Source: Myxococcales bacterium (lineage in GTDB: Bacteria > Myxococcota_A > Bradymonadia > UBA7976 > UBA1532). Taken from it: a DNA stretch of 64,000 bases. The notes beneath the pieces are model-generated. The model was not told the DNA's origin. It saw nothing but the letters and a program-made list of their open reading frames with translations, and searched no databases. Below are positions 18,420-26,053 of the stretch, in pieces. The position numbers were made by a program, and so were the translations under genes. The first letter of the stretch is position 1, and each line of letters starts with the position of its first letter. The stretch lies in NCBI GenBank assembly GCA_020633435.1, contig JACKDP010000003.1:372001-436000 (forward strand). The letters are read 5' to 3'.

Positions 18420-20479
18420 CGGTCGGGGTCGGGGGCGGCGGCGGCGAGCGCCCGGGCGACGTCGCGGTGGGGGCCGCCGCGGGGGTGGCAGGCGGCCAGC
18501 CCGACGATCTGCCAGGTGAGATCGGCCACCCCGAGGGCCTGGGCGCCGGCGACCAGCGCGTCCACGTCGCCGGCCGGATCGAGGCCGCGGGCGAGGGCGT
18601 CGGCGATGGCGCGGCTCGCCCCGTACTGGGCCGTCGTGGGCAGGAGCGCCAGCGCCCGGGCCGCCAGCCGGCGGGCCTGGTCGGGCTCGTCCAGGCGGCG
18701 CGCGCCGCAGGCTTCCGTCATGGCGAGCAGGCCCGCCACGTCCCGGACGCCCTGGGCCGCCAGGCCCGCGACCACCGCCTCGTCCGGCACCAGCGCGTCC
18801 CCGCGCCGCCACCGCGCCTCGCGGCTCAGCCACTCCCCCCGGCTGAAGTAGAAGACGTGCCGCGCGCTGCCCGCCAGGCGCTGCATCTCGGCGGCGTGGG
18901 CCACGGTGCGCCCCAGCTCGCCCAGCTCCATCCAGGACGCCGCGGCGTTGCCCAGGGCCGAGAGCTGCCGGTGCAGGCCCGGCGCCTGGCGGGCCGCCGC
19001 CTCGTGGCGTCCCGCCGCCTCGGCGTAGTCGCCGCGGTGGTAGAGGATGAGGCCCTCGCAGTCGAGGAGCCGGGCGTCCAGCTCGGGCGTCGAGGCCCAG
19101 CGGCCGCGCAGGTCCTCCAGGGCGGCGAGCTGGGCGTCGGGGCCGTCGCTGCGCAGGAGCTGGATGTGCAACCCCGCGATCCAGGGGCGAAAAGGGGTGA
19201 GGCTGCGGCCGCGCAGGGCCCGCAGCCGGGCGAGATCGTCGCGGTGCCCCCCGGTGCTGTAGACCTGGGTCGCGAGGCGGGCGAGGGCCAGGAGGGCGGC
19301 GTCGGGTCGGCGCGCGCGCTCCAGCCAGTAGCACGCCTCGTCCAGGGCCGCGGCCTGCCGCAGATCCAGAGCGGCGTGCAGGCCGCGGCGCACCAGCCGC
19401 TCCTCGCCCGCCGGCGACGCGTGCAGCAGCGCCGCGCGCACGAGGCCCAGGGCGTGGGCGGCCTCGCCCCGGTCGAGGGCCTGATCCACGTGGGCCTCGA
19501 GCGCGGGCCGCGCCGGCGAGGCGTCGGTGGCGCGGACGCGGAGCACCCGCAGGCGGCCGTCGGCGGCCAGCGCCAGGTCCCCGAGCCGCAGCCGCCGCGT
19601 CAGATCGGCCTGCTGGGCGGCGACGTCGTCTCCGTGGGCCCGCGCCAGGTCGGCCTGGAGCCACGCCGGCCGCTGGTCGAGGCGGCTGTCCGGGGCGCAG
19701 GCGGCGGCGACGCCGGCGGCGGGGATGGGCGGCGCTTCGGGGGCGTCCAGGCCCAGGGCGGCGAGGGCGGCCCACGCGTCCGGGAAGCGCTCGACGGGGT
19801 CGGGGTGGCAGAGCCGCGCCAGCGCCGCGGCCACGGCGGGGGGCGGGGGCGCGGCCAGGGCCGCCTGGATCATGCGGCCGGCGGCCTGCAGGTCGGAGCC
19901 CTCGCTGGGGGCCGCCCCGCGGGCCAGCGCCGGATCGCGGAACGCCAGGTTGCCCCCGATGGGCCCGGCGGCCGCGCCGAGGGCGGGCCCCGCCGCCAGG
20001 CCCAGATCGATGAGCATCACGCACCCGTCCGGCTCGCGGACGCGCACGTTGTCGGGCTTCAGATCCAGGTGCAGGGCGCCGTGGAGGTGCAGGCGCCCGA
20101 GGATGCGCAGCAGGTCGCCCGCCCGGGGCGCGAGGCGGTCCCAGGGCAGCGTCAGCAGCTCCCCCGGGAAGTCCTCGCCCTCGGCGTACGCCAGCACGAG
20201 GAAGGGCCGGCCGTCGGCCGCCACCCCCTGATCCAGCAGGCGGACGATGCCGTCCACGCCCAGCGCCCGCAGCGCCACGGCCTCGCGGCGCAGGTCGGCG
20301 CCGGCCGCGCGCAGCAGCTTGACGACGACCTGCTCTCCGGTGATGGCGTCGTGCGCGAGGAACGCCTGGCCGTACGCCCCGCCGCCCAGCGCCTCGCCCA
20401 GGGCATAGCGGCCCGCGAGGCGCCCGGCGGGGGGCGGCGGCGCGTCCTGCTCGCCGACCCCGTAGTCCCAGCCTGACAT
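18368..20479 (-). CDS. Ser/Thr protein kinase with long helical-repeat tail
   Basis: The 703-aa protein has an N-terminal Hanks-type kinase domain (about residues 24-245): glycine loop GGGAYGQAF, ATP lysine K54, Glu66, catalytic loop HLDLKPDN with D139 and N144, and metal-binding D158 in DLG instead of DFG. Key residues are present, so it is probably active. The remaining 450 residues are Ala/Leu-rich helical repeats of TPR/AfsR style with no membrane helix, suggesting a cytosolic scaffolded kinase. It follows the CHAT protease gene by 63 bp in the same direction and is likely the last gene of that operon. No ribosome site is visible close to the ATG. Confidence 0.85.
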   Translation of the reverse strand: MSGWDYGVGEQDAPPPPAGRLAGRYALGEALGGGAYGQAFLAHDAITGEQVVVKLLRAAGADLRREAVALRALGVDGIVRLLDQGVAADGRPFLVLAYAEGEDFPGELLTLPWDRLAPRAGDLLRILGRLHLHGALHLDLKPDNVRVREPDGCVMLIDLGLAAGPALGAAAGPIGGNLAFRDPALARGAAPSEGSDLQAAGRMIQAALAAPPPPAVAAALARLCHPDPVERFPDAWAALAALGLDAPEAPPIPAAGVAAACAPDSRLDQRPAWLQADLARAHGDDVAAQQADLTRRLRLGDLALAADGRLRVLRVRATDASPARPALEAHVDQALDRGEAAHALGLVRAALLHASPAGEERLVRRGLHAALDLRQAAALDEACYWLERARRPDAALLALARLATQVYSTGGHRDDLARLRALRGRSLTPFRPWIAGLHIQLLRSDGPDAQLAALEDLRGRWASTPELDARLLDCEGLILYHRGDYAEAAGRHEAAARQAPGLHRQLSALGNAAASWMELGELGRTVAHAAEMQRLAGSARHVFYFSRGEWLSREARWRRGDALVPDEAVVAGLAAQGVRDVAGLLAMTEACGARRLDEPDQARRLAARALALLPTTAQYGASRAIADALARGLDPAGDVDALVAGAQALGVADLTWQIVGLAACHPRGGPHRDVARALAAAAPDPDRQRELFAPADVLARLSR

Positions 20480-20542
20480 GGGCCGAGACTAGCAGCCTCC
20501 GCCACCGGCTGAAAACAGAAGGAAGACGGGAGGTTGGCGGCC

Positions 20543-21535
20543 CTACCGGGGCGCGAGGAAGGAGCGCTTCGGGTCGGTGTCGGGCGCGCAGAAGAGCTTG
20601 AAGGCCTGCTCGTAGCGGCGCAGATGGGGCGGGAGGAGGTCGATCTGCAGGCAGCCGGAGTCGAAGGCGTACTGGATGCTCTTGGAGTCGGCGAGCGCCG
20701 AGTAGAAGCCGCTGGCGAAGGCGATGGCGGCGTCGTCGTGCACCTCCTCCGTGGTCCCGACGGCGTACCGGACGGTGCCGGTGACCAGCTCCTCGGCCAC
20801 CGCAGCAGAGTTGCAGGCGTTGAGGATGACGAGCTGGATGAGGCGGTCGGCGGCCCGATCGCTGTTCACCAGGTCGATGACGCGCCGGAACTGCCGTGGC
20901 CCGATCTCGGCCGGCGCGCCCCCGTCGCCCTCGAGCTGCAGGTGCCCGTCGCGGTTGCCGTGGGCGCTCACATGCAGGATGGCCGCCTCGCTGCGGCGGA
21001 TGAGCTCCTCGATGGCGGTCAGCCGGACGGCGCCCTCGACCTCGCCGAGGCGCAGGCGGTCGCGGTAGAGGCCGGCCTGGAGCTTCTCGCGGATGGCGCG
21101 CAGCTCGATGCCCAGGCCCAGGGCGCCGGTGGTGGCCGGGCGCGCCGAGAGGAACTGGATGCCCAGGACAGGCGCCGGCCCGGCCTGGGCCGGCGAGGGC
21201 GGCGGGCTCGCATCCCCCGAAGTGTCCAGCAGGGCCGCGTTGAGCGTCCGCCGCATGGCCGCGAAGACGCTGGGCACCCCCGGGAGGTAGTCCGTCAGCC
21301 GCTCGGCGTTCTCCAGCCAGGTGGTGAGCGCCGGCGTGCGGTACGTCAGCTCGTGCTGGAGCAGCGCCTGCAGGTCGGCGCGGAGCTGGTGGGCGGGGGT
21401 GCTCACCTGCTTGAGCTCCGTGGTCAGGCCCGTCGGCAGCCAGGCCAGCAGCAGGTCCCGGCGGCTGGGATCCGCCAGCCCCGCCTGGATCGCGGTGGCG
21501 TAGACTTCGTCGAGCTCGCGGCTGAGATCACGCAT
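20543..21535 (-). CDS. CHAT-domain caspase-like protease with EAD-like N terminus
   Basis: The 330-aa protein has two parts. Residues 1-100 are helical with the pattern L-x2-WL-x-NA-x2-L followed by PGVPSVF, resembling the effector-associated domain EAD1 that docks conflict-system effectors to their sensors. Residues 120-330 form a CHAT peptidase domain: H192 in LHVSAHG and C241 in ILNACNSA are the caspase-type dyad, and the flanking strands are intact. It is therefore predicted to be an active cysteine protease. AGGAG lies six bases before the ATG, and a large hairpin lies just upstream of it. Neighbours are a degenerate AAA+ protein and a Ser/Thr kinase. Family assignment of CHAT is firm; the EAD call is by eye. 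Confidence 0.82.
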   Translation of the reverse strand: MRDLSRELDEVYATAIQAGLADPSRRDLLLAWLPTGLTTELKQVSTPAHQLRADLQALLQHELTYRTPALTTWLENAERLTDYLPGVPSVFAAMRRTLNAALLDTSGDASPPPSPAQAGPAPVLGIQFLSARPATTGALGLGIELRAIREKLQAGLYRDRLRLGEVEGAVRLTAIEELIRRSEAAILHVSAHGNRDGHLQLEGDGGAPAEIGPRQFRRVIDLVNSDRAADRLIQLVILNACNSAAVAEELVTGTVRYAVGTTEEVHDDAAIAFASGFYSALADSKSIQYAFDSGCLQIDLLPPHLRRYEQAFKLFCAPDTDPKRSFLAPR

Positions 21536-21550
21536 GGCGCTCCTGTTCGG

Positions 21551-21598
21551 GGACGCTGGCGTCCGCGGGAAGCCCGTACCCGCGGACGCCGGGCGTCC
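21551..21598 (-). promoter_or_regulatory. Large hairpin just before the CHAT gene ribosome site
   Basis: Inner arms GTCCGCGGG (21561-21569) and CCCGCGGAC (21579-21587) pair perfectly, and outer arms GGACGC (21551-21556) and GCGTCC (21593-21598) extend the stem past an internal bulge. In the transcript it lies between the AAA+ stop and the AGGAG of the CHAT gene, where it could limit read-through or translation of the protease. Confidence 0.5.
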
Positions 21599-21652
21599 AG
21601 GGGTGAGTGGCCTCGGTGCGGCCGAGTGTGCAGAAAATCCATCGTCGCCGGC

Positions 21653-23143
21653 TCATTTCTTCCTCAGCCCGTCGAGGATCTTGCGCGCCTTGCGGAAGAG
21701 CCGGTGGTGGTTGTCGCCGGCCAGGGACGCGGCCGCGCCCAGGCGGCCGGCGGCCTCGGTGCGGCCCCAGCGGTCCTCGCCCAGCAGCAGCAACAGGTGG
21801 GGCAAGGCGTTGGCGAGCTCCAGCGGGGTAGGGCCGTCCGACGGGCTCGCGAGGAGGCTGCGGGCCGTGCTCTCCAGCAGGGTCAGCGGGGGCAGCGGCG
21901 CCTCGGCGACCTCCAGCAGGGGCCGCACGTCGGCCACGCCCACGAGCACCGAGCGCCCCGCGGCGGGGTCGATGCGGGCGTGGAGCCGGTTGGCGAACAT
22001 CTCGACATCCTGGAGGTTTCGCTCCCAGGGGTGGGCCTGGAGGCAGGCCCGCGCGGCCTCGTCCAGCAGCATGCGGCCGCCCTGGCGGCGAGCGGCGAAG
22101 AACTCGACCCACGGGGCGAGCTCGTCGGGCCGATCGCGCAGGGGCGGGACGTCGAAGCGCTGGGCGGCGAGGTACTGGGCCAGCGCGGGGCGCAGCGCGT
22201 CCAGGGTGCCGGCGTCGGCCCCGAAGATCAGGCGCAGGTTCGCCCGGCGGGCGTCGGTGGATCCCCGGCGGCAGACGCGGCCCTGCTCCAGCACCTCGGC
22301 GAGGGCGTCCTGGGTGTCGGCGTCGAGCTGGGTGACCCGGTCGATGAAGAGGGTGCCGCGCCGCTCCTCCAGGAGGCCCCGCGTCTCCCCCTCGCCGAAG
22401 AGGGCGCGCCCCCGATCCACGCTCCCCGGCAGCCGCAGGAACCGACCCTCCCGCGTCGGGGAGCGGCCATGGCACCACTGCGCCACCAGGCGCCGCCCGG
22501 CGCCCGGCTCGCCGACGACGAGCAGCGGGTCCTGCGTCGCCGCGAAGGGCACCAGGGCCGCCAGCAGCAGGCGCATGCGCTCGCCGGCCACCGGGAGGGG
22601 ATCGATGGAGAAGGTGCTCGCCGGGCGCGTCGGTGGCAGATCGGTGATCAGGGCCACGGCGCAGTCGGCCAGGAGCTGGAGCTGCTCCAGGGGGCGCACC
22701 AGGGTGACGGGATCGGCCACCTGGATCTCGAGGATGGCGATGCCCTCGATGCCCGCGCGGCCCCGCAGGGGCAGGCCGAGGTGGTGGCAGGCGCGCAGGA
22801 CGCTGCGGCTGGCGAAGTCGCGCGGCCCCAGGGCCACCCCGTCGGCGAAGCCCGACGCCACGCTCAGCAGGCGGCCGGCGGCCACGTCGAGGAGGACGGG
22901 CTGTCCGGCGTCGGCCACGGCCCGGCGCAGCGTCGCCGATGGGCGGCTCTCGGCGTCGAGGAGCGTCGCGTTCTCCTGGCCGCCGGTGTGCAGCTGGATG
23001 GAGCCGCCCAGGACGCGGGCCTCCAGGGGCAGCGCCTCGATGGCGGCGACCTCGGCCTCCAGGAGCGCCCGGCCACCCTGGTCGAAGTCCAGGGCCCGGC
23101 GGAGGTGCTGCAGGAGGGCCTGCAAGGGGAGGTGGTCGATCAT
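21653..23143 (-). CDS. Degenerate sigma-54-activator-type AAA+ protein
   Basis: The 496-aa protein has an N-terminal GAF-like region (about residues 1-165) and an AAA+ domain resembling NtrC-type activators. The key motifs are altered: Walker A reads GEPGAGRR (Lys replaced by Arg), Walker B reads TLFIDRV (no catalytic Glu) and no GAFTGA loop is present, only ALFGEGETRG. There is no Fis-type HTH; the C terminus is a basic helix (LFRKARKILDGLRKK). It is unlikely to activate sigma-54 and may be a nucleotide-sensing switch for the CHAT protease 117 bp downstream. The ATG at 23143 is favoured; a TTG at 23212 is possible but without a ribosome site. Confidence 0.72.
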   Translation of the reverse strand: MIDHLPLQALLQHLRRALDFDQGGRALLEAEVAAIEALPLEARVLGGSIQLHTGGQENATLLDAESRPSATLRRAVADAGQPVLLDVAAGRLLSVASGFADGVALGPRDFASRSVLRACHHLGLPLRGRAGIEGIAILEIQVADPVTLVRPLEQLQLLADCAVALITDLPPTRPASTFSIDPLPVAGERMRLLLAALVPFAATQDPLLVVGEPGAGRRLVAQWCHGRSPTREGRFLRLPGSVDRGRALFGEGETRGLLEERRGTLFIDRVTQLDADTQDALAEVLEQGRVCRRGSTDARRANLRLIFGADAGTLDALRPALAQYLAAQRFDVPPLRDRPDELAPWVEFFAARRQGGRMLLDEAARACLQAHPWERNLQDVEMFANRLHARIDPAAGRSVLVGVADVRPLLEVAEAPLPPLTLLESTARSLLASPSDGPTPLELANALPHLLLLLGEDRWGRTEAAGRLGAAASLAGDNHHRLFRKARKILDGLRKK

Positions 23144-23162
23144 GAGCGAACCGTCCAATGAT

Positions 23163-23178
23163 GACGGCAGCTGCCGTC
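23163..23178. promoter_or_regulatory. 16-bp perfect palindrome in the AAA+/sigma divergent region
   Basis: GACGGCAG is followed by its exact complement CTGCCGTC, 20 bp before the AAA+ start codon. It lies in a 143-bp region from which the conflict-type operon and the sigma-factor gene diverge, so it is a good candidate operator. Confidence 0.45.
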
Positions 23179-23215
23179 GTCTGGCGAGGGCGATCTGGAT
23201 TCCCGTCGGCAAGCG

Positions 23216-23248
23216 ACTGGAATTACAGGGATATCGTGAGCTTCCAGT
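23216..23248. promoter_or_regulatory. Second inverted repeat in the AAA+/sigma divergent region
   Basis: ACTGGAA (23216-23222) and TTCCAGT (23242-23248) form 7-bp arms spaced by 19 bases, close to two helical turns. The pair lies about 40-70 bp before the sigma-factor start and could bind a dimeric regulator. Confidence 0.35.
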
Positions 23249-23286
23249 GCCAGGGTTCTCCCGCCAGGGTGGAGGTAGGAGGTCCC

Positions 23287-23817
23287 ATGCATCGACGCAC
23301 CTGCACCGACACCCTCAGCCGCCTCTATGTTGACCACAGCGACCGGCTCTGCGCGAGCCTCCGCCGGAAGTTCCGGGCCGTGCCGCCCGATCTCGTGGCC
23401 GACCGGGTGCAGGACGCGTTCGTCATGCTGCTCCGCCGGCCCGCGCTGCCCGATGATCCCGAGCGGCTGCTCTGCACCATCGCCTGGCGGCTGGTCCGCG
23501 CCGAGGTGCGCCACCAGCGGGTGCGCGTCCGGGCGGCGCAGCTGCCGTCGCCGGCGCCGGTCGGGCCGGGGCACCGGCTGGAGGCGCGCCACCGGCTGCG
23601 GCAGGTCCAGGCCCTGGTGCCGGCGGCGGCGGCGCGGTTCGGCGGCCGCCAGCCCCAGCAGCTCCGGGTGGCGCTGGGCATCCGCCTCGGCGGCGCCACC
23701 GACACCCACGCCGCGGAGGCCGCGGGCGTGCGCCGGGAGGCCGTCAACCGGTCCGTCCGCTGGATGGCGGGGCGCCTGGATGGCGGCCCGGCCTACTCCG
23801 GGTCGATGGTGTCGTAG
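23287..23817 (+). CDS. ECF-like RNA polymerase sigma factor
   Basis: The 176-aa protein has a region-2-like segment at about residues 12-70 (LYVDHSDRLCASLRRKF, then VADRVQDAFVMLLRRP, equivalent to the D-x-x-Q-D-x-F of sigma-70 region 2) and a shorter region-4-like HTH at about 140-165 (DTHAAEAAGVRREAV). Both are diverged. It should redirect RNA polymerase or, if inactive in that role, bind DNA. AGGAGG four bases before the ATG fixes the start. It diverges from the AAA+/CHAT/kinase operon and overlaps the convergent unknown gene by 25 bp, so it may control this island. Confidence 0.7.
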   Translation: MHRRTCTDTLSRLYVDHSDRLCASLRRKFRAVPPDLVADRVQDAFVMLLRRPALPDDPERLLCTIAWRLVRAEVRHQRVRVRAAQLPSPAPVGPGHRLEARHRLRQVQALVPAAAARFGGRQPQQLRVALGIRLGGATDTHAAEAAGVRREAVNRSVRWMAGRLDGGPAYSGSMVS

Positions 23818-24104
23818 ACGCACGTCGCCTTGATGTAGGTGGCGGCCTGGTTGGCGGTGTTCACCTCGGTCTGCATGGCCGACATGAAGGCCGTCAGGCT
23901 GGTGTAGCCCCCCGACGAGAACTCGAGCACCTCCATGTCGACCGTCGCGGTGGGCGACTGGTAGCCCGCGTGCAGGACCCAGTGCTCGACCACGAGGGTG
24001 CCGGCGGTGCCCTCGGCGTACAGGGTGCCGACGCTGGTGCTGGACTGGAGGACGTTGTACGTCCCGGGATCGACCTGGCGGAGCTTCGAGATCGGGCGCG
24101 GCAT
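23793..24104 (-). CDS. Unknown 103-aa protein
   Basis: The protein begins MPRPISKLRQ and continues as beta-strand-like segments (LVVEHWVLHAG, TVDMEVLEFSSGGY) followed by a helix with TAFMSAMQTEVNTAN and a single cysteine near the end. It has no signal peptide or membrane helix. GGAGG five bases before the ATG at 24104 makes this start better than one four codons upstream. No family was recognised. It sits at the edge of the CHAT/kinase island, overlapping the sigma-factor gene tail by tail, and could belong to it. Confidence 0.55.
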   Translation of the reverse strand: MPRPISKLRQVDPGTYNVLQSSTSVGTLYAEGTAGTLVVEHWVLHAGYQSPTATVDMEVLEFSSGGYTSLTAFMSAMQTEVNTANQAATYIKATCVYDTIDPE

Positions 24105-24142
24105 GGCCACCTCCATCGCTGGGGGGCGCCCCGCGGCGCCCT

Positions 24143-25210
24143 CTACTGGGAAGGTGGCCCCAGGCCCACGGGCTGTGCGGCTTTTTCAGACGAATTTGAA
24201 AAGGCGTGCAGGATCGCGATGTTGGCGCAGAGGAGCAGGAACGCCATGCCCTGGTGGGCGCTGGCGAGGGCGGTGGGCATGGCCGCCATGACGGTGGCGA
24301 TGCCCAGGCCGAGCTGGGCGACGAGGGCCAGCAGGAAGAGGCGGGCGACGCGGCGCTGCCCCCCGTCGGTAGCCGCCTTGAGGGCCCGGACGCCCAGCCA
24401 GACGCCCAGCGCCACGACCACCAGGGCCAGGTGGCGGTGCACCGCGTGGATGGACAGGGGGTTGTGGGTGAGCTCGGCCAGGCTGAGGCCCGCGCCCGTG
24501 GGCCAGTACTCACCGTTCATGTCGGGCCAGGTGCGGTACAGGTAGCCGGCCCGGGTGCCGGCCATGAAGGCGCCCCAGACGATCTGCACCGTCAGCAGGC
24601 CGAGGAAGGCGAGGCCGCCGCGGACGACGCCGGGGCGCCCCGTCCGGGCGGTCGGGGCCCGCAACCCCAGGAGAATCCACAGGATCCAGCAACCGACGAA
24701 GAAGGCCAGGCTCAGGTGGGCGGCCAGGCGGTAGTGGCTGACGGCGGGCACGTCGACGAGGCCGCTCTTGACCATGTACCAGCCGAGCAGACCCTGCAGG
24801 CCGCCGAAGACGAAGGCCAGCAGCACCTGGACGGCGCGCTTGCCGCGCAGGCGCCGCCGGGCGAGGAACCACAGGCCGGGCACCAGCACGACCACGCCGA
24901 TCAGGCGGCCCAGCAGGCGGTGGAAGTACTCCCAGAAGAAGATCCGCTCGAAGTCGCCCAGCGTCATCCAGTGGTTGACCTGCTGGTACTGCGGCGACTG
25001 CTTGTACTGCTCGAAGACGGCGATCCACTCCGCCTCGGAGAGCGGCGGCAGGGCGCCCATCAGGGGCCGCCACTCCACCATGGAGAGGCCCGAGCCGGTC
25101 AGCCGCGTGATGCCGCCCACCACGACGATGGTCAGGATCATCCCCCAGACGACCCAGAGCCAGGCGCGGACGGCGCGGTCGGCGCGGTCAGGCGAGGACG
25201 CCGTAGCCAC
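24143..25210 (-). CDS. ctaA: Heme A synthase, Cox15/CtaA
   Basis: The 355-aa integral membrane protein converts heme O to heme A for cytochrome c oxidase. It has eight predicted helices and the family blocks GGITRLTGSGLSMVEW and EYFHRLLGR, with heme-ligand-type histidines also in SHYRLAAHL, HAVHRHLAL and SAHQGMAF. The long insert after the first helix is like mitochondrial and alphaproteobacterial Cox15. The GTG start at 25210 overlaps the end of the fabL-like gene by 23 bp, so the two are probably coupled. No oxidase subunits lie in the window. Confidence 0.93.
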   Translation of the reverse strand: MATASSPDRADRAVRAWLWVVWGMILTIVVVGGITRLTGSGLSMVEWRPLMGALPPLSEAEWIAVFEQYKQSPQYQQVNHWMTLGDFERIFFWEYFHRLLGRLIGVVVLVPGLWFLARRRLRGKRAVQVLLAFVFGGLQGLLGWYMVKSGLVDVPAVSHYRLAAHLSLAFFVGCWILWILLGLRAPTARTGRPGVVRGGLAFLGLLTVQIVWGAFMAGTRAGYLYRTWPDMNGEYWPTGAGLSLAELTHNPLSIHAVHRHLALVVVALGVWLGVRALKAATDGGQRRVARLFLLALVAQLGLGIATVMAAMPTALASAHQGMAFLLLCANIAILHAFSNSSEKAAQPVGLGPPSQ

Positions 25211-25958
25211 CGTCCACCACCAGCGTCTGCCCCGTGATCATCTGCGCCTGGGGGCTGCACAGGAACGTCACGAGGTGGGCGACGTCCTCGGGGTTCGTGA
25301 TGCGGCCCATGGGGGTGCGCAGGGTGGCGATCTCGAGGAGCTGCTCCCGGTTGGGGAACTGCTGCAGCGACCACGTGTCCACGACCCCCGGCGAGACCAC
25401 GTTGACGGTGATGCCGCGGCTGCCGAGCTCGGCCGAGAGGCCGCGGGCCACCGACTCCAGGGCGGCCTTGCTGGCCCCGACCATGGTGTACTGGGGCACC
25501 GCCCGCACCGCGCCCATGCTGGACAGGGCGATGATGCGGCCGCCGCTGCCCATCATCGGGGCCTCGCCCTCCAGGAAGCCCTTGGCCAGGAAGAGCATGG
25601 ACTGGGCGTTGGCCGTCATCGTCCAGCGCCAGTGCTTCTCGCGCAGCTCCACGGCGGGCTTGAGGACGCCGGAGGCGGCGTTGCTCACGAAGATGTCCAC
25701 GCCGCCCAGGGCCGCGCGGGTGGCGGCGACCACCTCGCCCGCGGCCTCCTCGTGGGCGAGGTTGGCGCGGATGATGTGGGGCTCGGCCCCGGCCTCGGTC
25801 AGCAGCCGGGCCGTCTCGTCGGCGCCGGCGTGGTTCGAGAAGAAGGTGAAGGCCACCTGCTTGACCCCGGAGGCCGCCAGGTGCAGGCAGATGGCGCGGC
25901 CGATGGCGCCGGAGCCGCCGGTCACGAGGGCGCGCCGGCCGGTCAGATCGATGAGCAT
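25188..25958 (-). CDS. fabL: Enoyl-ACP reductase, FabL-type short-chain dehydrogenase
   Basis: The 256-aa cytosolic SDR has the cofactor loop TGGSGAIGRA and NAASGVLKP. Instead of the usual Y-x3-K it shows Y-x6-K in YTMVGASK, the hallmark of enoyl-ACP reductases. The block HFPNRE-like QQFPNREQLLE and the HWRWTM segment closely match Bacillus FabL as I recall it. It should reduce enoyl-ACP in the last step of fatty acid elongation. GAGGAG lies just before the ATG. A general SDR oxidoreductase is the alternative. It shares an upstream region with the divergent Cys-rich lipoprotein gene. Confidence 0.75.
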   Translation of the reverse strand: MLIDLTGRRALVTGGSGAIGRAICLHLAASGVKQVAFTFFSNHAGADETARLLTEAGAEPHIIRANLAHEEAAGEVVAATRAALGGVDIFVSNAASGVLKPAVELREKHWRWTMTANAQSMLFLAKGFLEGEAPMMGSGGRIIALSSMGAVRAVPQYTMVGASKAALESVARGLSAELGSRGITVNVVSPGVVDTWSLQQFPNREQLLEIATLRTPMGRITNPEDVAHLVTFLCSPQAQMITGQTLVVDGGYGVLA

Positions 25959-26053
25959 GGGTCTCCTCGGGGACGATGGCGGCGGCATGATAGCGGTAAG
26001 CTCGGTTCGGTGCCTGCGTCGTGTGCCGCGACGCCGACAAGACGAGGTGGACG

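Noticed and set aside
21653..23143. Functional sigma-54 activator
   Set aside because: Walker A lysine, Walker B glutamate, GAFTGA and HTH are all missing.
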